Shown in pieces: positions 1 to 6,905 of a DNA stretch of 7,633 nt (position 1 is its first letter; every line of letters starts with the position of its first letter). The position numbers and the translations under genes were made by a program. The DNA is taken from the NCBI GenBank assembly GCA_031423755.1, contig JANPGC010000200.1, forward strand, positions 1 to 7,633. The letters run 5' to 3'. The notes below the pieces were generated by a model, which worked only from the letters and a program-made list of their open reading frames with translations, had not been told where the DNA came from and searched no databases. This DNA is from JANMEX01 sp031423755. GTDB lineage: Bacteria > Pseudomonadota > Alphaproteobacteria > Rhizobiales > Rhizobiaceae.

Positions 1-3
1 AGC

Positions 4-146
4 CCCCTCTCCGTCACGGGCTGCGCCCGCGACACCTCTCCCCGCAAGCGGGGCGAGGTTAAAGGCTCGGCGATTGATTCAACCTCGGCGCTTTTAACCT
101 CGCCCCATTTATGGGTAGAGGTGTCGGCGAAGCCGACGGAGAGGGG
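4..146. repeat. Mosaic palindromic intergenic repeat 1
   Basis: The left arm (4-60) and right arm (96-146) are imperfect inverted copies. Both begin or end with CCCCTCTCCGTC/GACGGAGAGGGG and meet around GCGAGGTT/AACCTCGC, leaving a 35-base centre (61-95). Each arm also folds on itself: CGGGC/GCCCG at 17-29, ACCTC-CCCCGC/GCGGGG-GAGGT at 34-59, ACCTC/GAGGT enclosing CCCAT/ATGGG at 97-122, and GTCGGC/GCCGAC at 123-137. This hairpins-within-a-palindrome design is typical of short, non-coding, multicopy intergenic elements of Rhizobiales genomes. The repeat starts almost at the window edge, so it may lie just after a gene to the left. No protein coding is expected. Family assignment is from memory of the motif style, not from a search. 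Confidence 0.8.
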
Positions 147-421
147 ACTGCCGCCGGAGACTGCACCGCCGCCATCAACCATCCGCAACATCGCAAACAG
201 CTCGGCAACGATGCGCACAAGCAGGGCGTGGTTGCGGGTGATGACTTGGTTCCAGTTCAAAATGTGACGGCTTCCGGTTGAGAGTTGAATAGCGGGGGGA
301 TTATCAAGCGCGGTTGGGGCCTGTGGACAGAATGGCATAAATGGAAAGGGCTATTGAATGATATCAATGGTTTGGCGGCGAAAGCAGTGGGGACAAATTT
401 ACCAGCCGCCGCTGGTGCGCT
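147..421 (+). other. Inter-repeat segment with a possible decayed gene fragment
   Basis: This 275-bp stretch lies between the two palindromic repeats. No intact gene with a good start is visible. One plus-strand frame stays open from 78 to 590 apart from a single TGA at 279-281. Between the repeats it reads like real protein: residues such as INHPQHRKQLGNDAHKQG before the stop and GWGLWTEWHKWKGLLNDING after it, in the same frame. That would fit the remains of a small gene with a nonsense mutation whose ends have been replaced by repeat sequence. The frame continues into both palindromes, where it gives only low-complexity Arg/Gly/Pro peptide. I do not recognise the family. Random open frames of this length do occur in GC-rich DNA, so this is weak. 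A TTG at 285 or an ATG at 111 could serve as starts, but neither has a convincing ribosome-binding site. Confidence 0.25.
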
Positions 422-556
422 CCCCTCATCTGCCTGTCGGCATCTTCTCCCCAGTGTAGAAATGGGGAGAAGACGGCTTATCACCGGATTTCTGCGATTG
501 GCCGTCTTCTCCCCGCACCCCCGGCGGGGAGAAGATGCCGACAGGCAGATGAGGGG
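422..556. repeat. RIME-like mosaic palindromic repeat 2
   Basis: A perfect 31-bp inverted repeat (422-452 against 526-556, outer ends CCCCTCATCTGCC and GGCAGATGAGGGG) encloses a second perfect 14-bp inverted repeat (464-477 against 501-514) around a 23-base loop (478-500). The same bases can instead form two smaller hairpins: 444-453 with 463-472, and 506-516 with 524-534. This matches the plan of Rhizobium-specific intergenic mosaic elements (RIME), built from large palindromes carrying the CTTCTCCCC/GGGGAGAAG core. It lies 36 bp beyond the stop codon of the minus-strand hydroxypyruvate isomerase gene. It could therefore end or protect that transcript, although no clear U-tract makes it a textbook terminator. 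Confidence 0.88.
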
Positions 557-592
557 ACCGCGCCGCGAAGGACGGACTGGTCCAAGCTAGTG

Positions 593-1360
593 CTATCGCA
601 TCCAGTTCAAGCCTTCGCTTGTTCCGCCGAGCGGCGTGTATTCGCAGCCGACCCAGCCGTCGTAGCCAAGGTTGTCGATGAGGCCGAGCAGGAAAGGATA
701 ATTGATCTCACCGGTGCCCGGTTCATGGCGTCCCGGATCGTCGGCGATCTGGATGTGGGCGATGTGCGGCATGAGGCGCTTGAGCGTTGCGGCCAGTTCG
801 CCTTCCATTCGTTGCATGTGGTAGATGTCGTATTGCAGGAACAGATTGCCGCAAGCTGCTGTTTCGATGGCCTTCATGCCATCGGCGGAGGTGTTGAGCA
901 GAAATCCTGGCATGTCGAAGCGGTTGATCGGCTCGACAAGGAGGCGGATGTTTTGCTGCTGAAGGTGGGTGGCGGCATGGGCGAGGTTTTCGGTGAGGAC
1001 TTGCCATGCGGTATCGCGCGGCACGGATGCTGGCGCGATGCCCGCAAGGCAGTTGAGCCGTTTGCAGCCCAGCGCATGCGCATAGTCTGCGGCATGTTTC
1101 ACGCCGTCGCGGAACTCGCTGACCCGGTCCGGGTGGCAGGCGATGCCGCGCTCGCCCTTTGCCCAGTCTCCGGCGGGGAGATTGAACAGGGCTTGTTCAA
1201 GGCCATTCTCCGCCAGCAGAGCCGCCACGGCCGCTTTTGGCATCTCATAGGGCGATACATATTCGACTGCTTTGAAACCGTCCCTTGCAGCAGCGGCGAA
1301 GCGGTCTGCGAAGGCGAGCTCGGGATACAGGAACGACAGGTTGGCGCTGAATCTTGGCAT
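593..1360 (-). CDS. hyi: Hydroxypyruvate isomerase
   Basis: This 255-residue protein is a TIM-barrel enzyme of the xylose-isomerase-like superfamily. It interconverts hydroxypyruvate and tartronate semialdehyde in the cytoplasm, the step after glyoxylate carboligase in glyoxylate use. The length fits the family (about 255-260). Visible family marks are E143 in LVEPIN, D178 in QYDIYHMQR, Q204 in HIQIADDPG and E240 in VGCEY, the four acidic/amide positions expected at the metal and active site. The signature GRHEPGTGEINY (210-221) is also present. The ATG at 1358-1360 lies 11 bp after the stop of the ureidoglycine aminohydrolase gene, so the two are probably cotranscribed and perhaps translationally linked; its own ribosome-binding site is weak. 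The stop is TAG at 593-595, followed by a large palindromic repeat. A related OtnI-type sugar-acid isomerase is the main alternative, but the motifs and the neighbour favour Hyi. Confidence 0.92.
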   Translation of the reverse strand: MPRFSANLSFLYPELAFADRFAAAARDGFKAVEYVSPYEMPKAAVAALLAENGLEQALFNLPAGDWAKGERGIACHPDRVSEFRDGVKHAADYAHALGCKRLNCLAGIAPASVPRDTAWQVLTENLAHAATHLQQQNIRLLVEPINRFDMPGFLLNTSADGMKAIETAACGNLFLQYDIYHMQRMEGELAATLKRLMPHIAHIQIADDPGRHEPGTGEINYPFLLGLIDNLGYDGWVGCEYTPLGGTSEGLNWMR

Positions 1361-1371
1361 TGGAGCCAGCT

Positions 1372-2205
1372 CTAGCGATTTTGAAAAGAGCCCAGCGGCA
1401 TGTGGCGGTTGACGTCCTTGTAGAGAAGGTAGCGGAAGCGGCGCGGGCCGCCCGCGTAACAGGCCTGTGGGCAGAAGGCGCGCAGCCAGATGAAATCGCC
1501 TGCTTCGACCTCAACCCAATCCTGATTGAGCCGGTAGACCGCCTTGCCTTCGAGCACGTAGAGGCCGTGTTCCATGACGTGGGTTTCGGCAAAGGGGATG
1601 ACGGCTCCCGGCTCGAACGTGACGATGTTGACGTGCATGTCGTGGCGCATATCCATCGGATCGACAAAGCGCGTTGTCGCCCATTTGCCTTCTGTGCCGG
1701 GCATGGCGACCGGTTCGATGTGGTTTTCGTTGGTGATGAAGGCTTGCGGCGCAGCGATGCCGTCCACTGCCTGCCAGGCCTTGCGGATCCAGTGGAAGCG
1801 CGCGGGCTCCTTGCCCCTGTTGTGCGCCGTCCATTTTGCGGCGGGCGGCAGGTAGGCGTAGCCGCCGGGGGCGAGGACATGCTCTGTGCCGTCCAGCGTC
1901 AATGTCAGTTCGCCTGCGACAATGAACAGCACGGCTTGCGCATTCGGGTCGCTTTCGGGCCTGTCGCTGCCGCCTCCTTTGCCGACTTCCATGATGTATT
2001 GCGAGAAAGTCTCGGCAAATCCGGACAGGGGCCGCGCCAACACCCACGCGAGCGTCCGGTCCCAATGCGGCAGGTGGCTGGTGACGATGTCGCGCATGAC
2101 GCCCTTGGGGATTACCGCATAGGATGGCGTGAAACAGGCGCGCCCCGTCAAAAGCTCGGTCTGTGCCACATGGCCGCCCTTGGGGGCGTAATAGGTGTTG
2201 GTCAT
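1372..2205 (-). CDS. allE: (S)-ureidoglycine aminohydrolase (bicupin)
   Basis: This 277-residue two-cupin protein matches AllE/YlbA (UGHY). The enzyme releases ammonia from (S)-ureidoglycine to give (S)-ureidoglycolate in allantoin and purine catabolism, in the cytoplasm. The N-terminal cupin (about residues 50-140, with VAGELTLTLDG) appears to lack a metal set. The C-terminal cupin (about 190-265) carries the expected Mn ligands E207, H209 and H213 in AETHVMEHG, and Q247 in FCPQACY. The end RYLLYKDVNRH (258-268) is strongly typical of the family and includes the conserved K263. The start at 2203-2205 has only a weak purine-rich GGGAA about 8 bases upstream. Hyi follows after 11 bp. The shared link is glyoxylate, which is released when ureidoglycolate is cleaved. 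No allantoinase, allantoate amidohydrolase or ureidoglycolate lyase gene lies in this window. The copper ATPase gene ends 72 bp upstream. Confidence 0.93.
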   Translation of the reverse strand: MTNTYYAPKGGHVAQTELLTGRACFTPSYAVIPKGVMRDIVTSHLPHWDRTLAWVLARPLSGFAETFSQYIMEVGKGGGSDRPESDPNAQAVLFIVAGELTLTLDGTEHVLAPGGYAYLPPAAKWTAHNRGKEPARFHWIRKAWQAVDGIAAPQAFITNENHIEPVAMPGTEGKWATTRFVDPMDMRHDMHVNIVTFEPGAVIPFAETHVMEHGLYVLEGKAVYRLNQDWVEVEAGDFIWLRAFCPQACYAGGPRRFRYLLYKDVNRHMPLGSFQNR

Positions 2206-2277
2206 AGTTCGATTCCCGCATTTTCTTGGCCGTTTCTACGGCAAGATTGGAGCGCCAACAATCGGCTAGATTGGCAA
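2206..2277 (-). other. Spacer between copper ATPase and allE genes
   Basis: This 72-bp gap holds a small stem GCCGT-TTCT-ACGGC (2229-2242). The stem extends to CTT/AAG on either side with one bulged G (2225-2245). A weaker neighbouring stem TTGG-AGCG-CCAA lies at 2247-2258, and the heptamer AGATTGG occurs twice (2244-2250 and 2268-2274). The main stem is not followed by a U-run in the direction of transcription, so it is not a standard terminator. It could be a leader hairpin of the allE mRNA or an operator. I see no convincing promoter, so whether allE-hyi has its own transcription start is open. Confidence 0.35.
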
Positions 2278-4602
2278 TCAAATCTTCGCGTGCTGAAGGC
2301 GCAGGGAATTGGCGATGACGCTGACGGATGACAGCGACATGGCGGCGGCGGCGAACATGGGGGAGAGGAGGACCCCGAACCATGGATAGAAAATGCCGGC
2401 GGCAATCGGGATGCCGATGGTGTTGTAGAGGAAGGCGAAGACTAGGTTTTGCCGGATGTTCTTCATGGTGGCGATGGAGAGGTTTCGCGCCCGCACGATG
2501 CCATTGAGATCGCCCTGAATGAGCGTCAGCCCGGCGCTTTCAATGGCGACGTCCGTGCCGGTCGCCATGGCGATGCCGACGTCGGCGGCGGCAAGGGCAG
2601 GGGCGTCGTTGACCCCGTCGCCGGCCATCGCCACAGTGCGCCCTTCGGCTTTCAGTCGCGCGACGATTTCAGCCTTGTGCTCGGGCAGCACTTCGGCCTC
2701 GACCTCTTCGATGCCAAGTTTGGCGGCAATGGCATTTGCGGTTGTCTTGTTGTCGCCTGTCACCATGATGATGCGCAGGCCCGCAGCTTTCAGTGCGGAA
2801 AGCGCGGCCAAGGTCGTGGGCTTGACGGCATCGGCGATGGCGGCGATGGCGGCGAGCTTGCCGTTTATGGCGATGAAAATGACGGATGCGCCTTCGGCAC
2901 GGTGCTGTTCGGCGGCGTCCGCCAATTCATCGGTGTGGATTGACAGGCTGGCGAGATACGCGGCGCTGCCGGCGGCGAGGCGCTTGCGCTCGACCATGCC
3001 GATTGCGCCCTTGCCGACGGGGGAATCAAAGCCCATGACCCTGGCAAGCGTCAGGCCTTTGGCTTTCGCTGCGTTGACGAGGGCTTGGGCGAGCGGGTGT
3101 TCGCTGCCCTGCTCGAGGCTTGCGGCAAGGCGCAGCACATCATCGGCGTCGTGGCCGTCCGCCGCGATCATGGCGACGAGCGAGGGCTTGCCTTCGGTCA
3201 ATGTGCCGGTCTTGTCGACGATGATCGTGTCGACTTTCTCCATGATCTCGAGCGCTTCGGCATTCTTGACCAGAACGCCGGAGCGCGCGCCGCGCCCGAC
3301 ACCGGCCATGACGGCCATGGGCGTGGCAAGGCCGAGCGCGCAGGGGCAGGCGATGATCAGCACGGAAACGGCGGACACCAGCGCATAGGCAAGGCGTGGC
3401 TCCGGTCCGAGCAGCCACCAGGCGGCGAAGGCCAGAATGCTTGTGACAATGACGCCCGGCACAAACCAGCTTGACACGGTGTCGGCAAGCCGCTGCACCG
3501 GCGCGCGTGAGCGCTGCGCCTCGCCGACCATCCGCACGATTTGCGCCAGCATGGTCTGCGCGCCGACATTGGTGGCCTTTATGGTCAAGCTGCCGGTCTG
3601 GTTGATGGTGCCGCCGATCAGCTTTTCGCCGGCTTGCTTGCGGACGGGCATCGATTCGCCGGTGACCATGGATTCATCGACAAGGCCGGAGCCTTCGAGC
3701 ACGACACCATCGACCGGAACCTTTTCGCCCGGCCGCACGCGCAGCGTTGCGCCTTGGCCGACTTGTTCGACAGGCACATCCTCTTCCGTGCCGTCGTCGA
3801 GCACGATGCGCGCCTGCTTCGGCGCAAGGTCCATCAGGGCGCGCAGGGCGCCGGAGGTGGATTCGCGCGTGCGCAATTCGAGCACCTGACCGAGCAGGAC
3901 GAGCACCGTGATGACCGCTGCGGCCTCGAAATAGACAGCGACGGAGCCGTCATGCTGGCGCAGGGCTTGCGGGAACAGCTGCGGTGCCAGTGTTGCGACG
4001 GTGCTGAAGACCCATGCGACGAGTGTGCCGAGCGCTATGAGGGTGAACATGTTGAGATTGCGGGTGACGAGCGACATCCAGCCGCGCTCGAGAAACGGCC
4101 AGCCTGCCCAGAAGACGACCGGCGTCGCGAGCAAAAGGCCGATGTAATTGGACATCTGCGGCGCGACGATGGAATGCAGATTGAAGATGTGGCCGCCCAT
4201 TTCCAGCGCAAAGACCGGCAGTGTCAGCACCAGTGCGACCCAGAAGCGCCGGGTCATGTCGGCCAGTTCGTGGTTGGGGCCGCTGTCTGCGGAAATCAAA
4301 AGCGGTTCCAGCGCCATGCCGCAGATCGGGCAGGAGCCCGGGCCGACCTGGCGGATTTGCGGATGCATGGGGCAGGTGTAGATGGCGCCTTCGGCTACAG
4401 GCTCCGCAGCGCTCGTGTCCTGCGCCAGATATTTGCCGGGATTGGCGATGAATTTGGTGCGGCAGGAGGCGCTGCAGAAATAGAAGGTTTTGCCGTTGTG
4501 GCCGGTTTTCCATTGCGCCGTAGCAGGATCAACCGACATGCCGCAGACAGGATCAGTCTCTGGCGCTGACCCGGCTGGTGATTTCGCGTGTGCCATGTCC
4601 AT
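2278..4602 (-). CDS. copA: Cu(I)-exporting P1B-type ATPase with YHS and heavy-metal-binding N-terminus
   Basis: This 774-residue inner-membrane pump uses ATP to move Cu(I), probably also Ag(I), out of the cytoplasm. Its N-terminus has a YHS domain (about 15-60, DPVCGM then FCSASC) and a Cys/His/Met metal-binding segment (75-98, YTCPMHPQ then CPICGMAL). It has no classical GMxCxxC HMA domain. Eight membrane helices are apparent: four before the actuator domain (about 118-242), two around the ion site (380-430) and two at the end (718-765). Key motifs are TGES (314-317), CPC (419-421), DKTGT with the phosphorylated D463, SEHP (500-503) and GDGVNDAP (661-668). Y726-N727 in helix 7 and MSLSS (755-759) in helix 8 complete the P1B-1 Cu(I) signature. 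The ATG at 4600-4602 has a strong GAGGGGG Shine-Dalgarno at 4610-4616 with 7-base spacing, preferred over the Met two codons on. It lies 74 bp after the kinase gene, on the same strand. The symbol is generic; several copper/silver ATPases share this layout. Confidence 0.95.
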   Translation of the reverse strand: MDMAHAKSPAGSAPETDPVCGMSVDPATAQWKTGHNGKTFYFCSASCRTKFIANPGKYLAQDTSAAEPVAEGAIYTCPMHPQIRQVGPGSCPICGMALEPLLISADSGPNHELADMTRRFWVALVLTLPVFALEMGGHIFNLHSIVAPQMSNYIGLLLATPVVFWAGWPFLERGWMSLVTRNLNMFTLIALGTLVAWVFSTVATLAPQLFPQALRQHDGSVAVYFEAAAVITVLVLLGQVLELRTRESTSGALRALMDLAPKQARIVLDDGTEEDVPVEQVGQGATLRVRPGEKVPVDGVVLEGSGLVDESMVTGESMPVRKQAGEKLIGGTINQTGSLTIKATNVGAQTMLAQIVRMVGEAQRSRAPVQRLADTVSSWFVPGVIVTSILAFAAWWLLGPEPRLAYALVSAVSVLIIACPCALGLATPMAVMAGVGRGARSGVLVKNAEALEIMEKVDTIIVDKTGTLTEGKPSLVAMIAADGHDADDVLRLAASLEQGSEHPLAQALVNAAKAKGLTLARVMGFDSPVGKGAIGMVERKRLAAGSAAYLASLSIHTDELADAAEQHRAEGASVIFIAINGKLAAIAAIADAVKPTTLAALSALKAAGLRIIMVTGDNKTTANAIAAKLGIEEVEAEVLPEHKAEIVARLKAEGRTVAMAGDGVNDAPALAAADVGIAMATGTDVAIESAGLTLIQGDLNGIVRARNLSIATMKNIRQNLVFAFLYNTIGIPIAAGIFYPWFGVLLSPMFAAAAMSLSSVSVIANSLRLQHAKI

Positions 4603-4676
4603 TGCGCGGCCCCCTCAAGGCCTCAACACATTGCCGGGTGCAAAGGTTCCGGCCAAATGGATTGAAACGCAAGCCG
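4603..4676 (-). promoter_or_regulatory. Spacer between kinase and copper ATPase genes, with ATPase ribosome-binding site
   Basis: The 74-bp gap contains the strong GAGGGGG ribosome-binding site of the ATPase (4610-4616, read on the minus strand). It also has an imperfect dyad, GCCGG(4633-4637)/CCGGC(4649-4653) with an 11-base centre. The dyad has no following U-tract, so read-through from the kinase gene is plausible. I looked for a MerR-type (CueR/HmrR) copper operator, with its long spacer and inverted ACCTTCC-like arms, and did not find a convincing one. Confidence 0.4.
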
Positions 4677-6905
4677 CTACGCCGCTTTATTTGCCTGCTG
4701 CGCGCCGAGATGCTCGTCCATGATGGCGGAGAGGAGTGCGAAATTGACCGGCTTGGAGACATAATAGTCCATGCCGGCGTCAATGCAGTCTTCCATGTCG
4801 CCCTTCAACGCATGTGCCGTCAGCGCGACGATCGGCACGTGGCCGCCTTGCACTGTCTCAAGTGCGCGGATGGCGCCAGTGGCTTCCTTGCCATTCAGCT
4901 CCGGCATGGAAATGTCCATCAGGATGAGTTTCGGCTGGTATTTGCGGTAGGCATGTACGGCTTTGCGGCCATTCTCGACCACCAGATAGGAGTAGGGCGT
5001 GGTGTCCAGATATTGCGAGATGACGAGCTGGTTGATGTCATTGTCTTCCGCAACGATGATATCAAACGCGGCGTCGTCGGGCAGAATGGCATTGAGCGTA
5101 GATGGTTCTGAAGTCAGTACGCTTTGCATGGATGGCGCAGGATTGTTGATGTCCGCTGGCCGAATGGCAATGGTTGGAGCGTCAGGCTTCCTTGCATTCA
5201 AGACAGTCGAAACGGTTTCCAGCAACAATGCGGACCGGACCGGTTTCACGAGTGCCGCCTGAAGATTGAGCGCGGCCATTTCCGTGCCGTTCTTGGCGGT
5301 TTCCACTGATGTCAGGAGGATCACGGGGGTATCGGCGAATTGTTTGTTGCTGCGTATCTGCGACAGCAGCGATTTGCTGTCGGTTTGCGGCATCTGAAAA
5401 TCAAGGATGACGAGGTCGACCTTGACACCGATGCTGGCGGCCTGTTCGAGAAATGCCTGCGCCTTGTCAGCGGACGCAACGGCGGCGCAGTCCAGCTGCC
5501 AAGAGCGCAATTGCTCCAAAAGGATGGCCCGGTTGACCTGATTGCCGTCAACGACGAGAACCCGCTTGCCCGGGGCTGGCAAGGCGGGTGTCTGTCTTGT
5601 TGCCACGCGGTCAGACACTTTAAGCTTCAGCGAAACCGTGAATGTGGAGCCTTTGCCAAGTTCGCTCGTCACACTGATGTCGCCGTTCATCAGAGACACC
5701 AGCGAGGAGGCGATGGAGAGGCCAAGGCCGGTTCCTTCGTGCCTTCGTGTTGAGGAGCCATCGGCTTGCAAGAATTTGCAGAATATTTTTTCGCAGTCCC
5801 CGGGCCGCATGCCGATGCCGGTGTCCTTGATCTGGATCGCGATTTCCGCCGTCTCACCGGGCTTGTTGCGGCTGGTTTTGCAGGTTACCTCAACAAATAC
5901 ATTTCCCTGATCCGTGAATTTTATTGCGTTGCCGACGAGATTGACAAGGATTTGCCGGATGCGCCCGCTGTCGCCCATGGCGGAGACCGGGACGTTTGGC
6001 GCAATGCGGACGTTCAGTTCGACATTCTTTTTGCCGATGCGCGGGGCGACGATTGCCGCCACGTCGTCAATCGTGTCGTGCAGGTTGAATGGAGAATTGT
6101 CGAGGGTCATCTGCCCGGCCTCAATTTTTGAAAAGTCGAGAATGTCATTGATGATGGTCAAGAGGCTCGTACCTGATTTGACTATTGTGTTGGCAAAGAG
6201 CCGCTGCTTGGCGTCCAACGACGTTCCGGCCAAGAGCTCGGCCATGCCGATCACACCATTCATCGGCGTGCGGAGTTCATGGCTCATGTTGGCAAGAAAC
6301 TCGGACTTGGCCTTGTCTGCGACCTGTGCTTTGCGCGTGGCGGTTTCGAGATCGGCGTTCAGGGCGTTGAGATTGGCCAGATGATTGTCGCTTTTGGTGT
6401 TGAAGATTACCGTGACAACATAGGTGCCAAGCGAGGCGGCACAAAAGATGCCGGCGTGCACATACATTTCCGTCATGGACATGGTTTGGATGATGATGTC
6501 GGGGAACGCTGTGTGCTTGTAAATTGCGGCGGCCGCGTATGCGAAGACGAGCATCAGCATCACTGACGCCCAGCCGCGCCCGATGAAGATGCCGGCAAAC
6601 ATCGGCGACAGGCAGATCAGATAGGTTCCGGCGTCGAACATGCCGAAATGCACCATGCCGCGCCAAGCCAGTGTCGAGTAGAAGAGCATGACCATGAGAA
6701 TGGCGTAATATCTGGACAGATCCGGCGTGCGCACTGCCAAAGGCAAGAAGGCGAAAACCACACACAGCGCGGTCGCCTGCATGAGTGTCACGGTATCCAA
6801 ACCCATGGAAAGGTAAACGCCTGCCACCACGCAGACGCACAGGAGCGCCAAAATCGGACCGGCTAGAACAAAGAGCTGATCTCTGACGATCTGGTTGGCC
6901 GACAT
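4677..6905 (-). CDS. Membrane-bound hybrid sensor histidine kinase with two receiver domains
   Basis: This 742-residue two-component sensor passes phosphate from an internal His to its own receivers. Residues 11-170 form about six membrane helices with only short loops. A linker follows, then a HisKA domain (about 200-266) with phospho-acceptor H209 in MSHELRTPMNG. The ATPase domain (about 312-428) has an N box with N326, DTGIGM (361-366) and GTGLGLSI (391-398). Receiver 1 (about 447-568) has D502, T532 and K554, but reads VVDGN at 451-455 where VVDDN is usual. Receiver 2 (about 614-733) is complete, with E620-D621, D664, T696 and K718. No Hpt or output domain is attached, so a separate phosphotransfer partner is expected; none is in this window. 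Predicted periplasmic loops carry Met/His clusters (M84, H86, M89 and M142, M144, M147, H150). The copper ATPase gene follows after 74 bp, which hints at metal response, but the true signal is unknown. The start ATG has a weak GGGTAG upstream. Confidence 0.93.
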   Translation of the reverse strand: MSANQIVRDQLFVLAGPILALLCVCVVAGVYLSMGLDTVTLMQATALCVVFAFLPLAVRTPDLSRYYAILMVMLFYSTLAWRGMVHFGMFDAGTYLICLSPMFAGIFIGRGWASVMLMLVFAYAAAAIYKHTAFPDIIIQTMSMTEMYVHAGIFCAASLGTYVVTVIFNTKSDNHLANLNALNADLETATRKAQVADKAKSEFLANMSHELRTPMNGVIGMAELLAGTSLDAKQRLFANTIVKSGTSLLTIINDILDFSKIEAGQMTLDNSPFNLHDTIDDVAAIVAPRIGKKNVELNVRIAPNVPVSAMGDSGRIRQILVNLVGNAIKFTDQGNVFVEVTCKTSRNKPGETAEIAIQIKDTGIGMRPGDCEKIFCKFLQADGSSTRRHEGTGLGLSIASSLVSLMNGDISVTSELGKGSTFTVSLKLKVSDRVATRQTPALPAPGKRVLVVDGNQVNRAILLEQLRSWQLDCAAVASADKAQAFLEQAASIGVKVDLVILDFQMPQTDSKSLLSQIRSNKQFADTPVILLTSVETAKNGTEMAALNLQAALVKPVRSALLLETVSTVLNARKPDAPTIAIRPADINNPAPSMQSVLTSEPSTLNAILPDDAAFDIIVAEDNDINQLVISQYLDTTPYSYLVVENGRKAVHAYRKYQPKLILMDISMPELNGKEATGAIRALETVQGGHVPIVALTAHALKGDMEDCIDAGMDYYVSKPVNFALLSAIMDEHLGAQQANKAA

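Noticed and set aside
257..484. Minus-strand open frame of 75 codons between the repeats
   Set aside because: Its N-terminal part is made from the palindromic repeat, and it has no recognisable motif or ribosome-binding site.
422..556. CRISPR-like or insertion-sequence terminal repeat
   Set aside because: There are no regularly spaced direct repeats and no transposase between the arms. The element is a self-contained nested palindrome.
590..1375. Plus-strand open frame of 261 codons
   Set aside because: It is antisense to the full length of the hydroxypyruvate isomerase gene, which has all its active-site residues.
2225..2245. Rho-independent terminator after the copper ATPase
   Set aside because: The stem is short with a bulge and is followed by A-rich, not U-rich, sequence in the direction of transcription.
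1354..2331. Plus-strand open frame of 325 codons
   Set aside because: It is antisense to the ureidoglycine aminohydrolase gene and runs into its neighbours. No family motif is visible, so it is a shadow frame.
3541..4569. Plus-strand open frame of 342 codons
   Set aside because: It lies wholly antisense to the copper ATPase, whose motifs are unmistakable. Its Arg/His/Asp-rich translation is a mirror frame common in GC-rich genes.
4603..4676. CueR/HmrR-type copper operator upstream of the ATPase
   Set aside because: The only dyad is a 5-bp GCCGG/CCGGC pair without the expected promoter elements and 19-20-base spacer.
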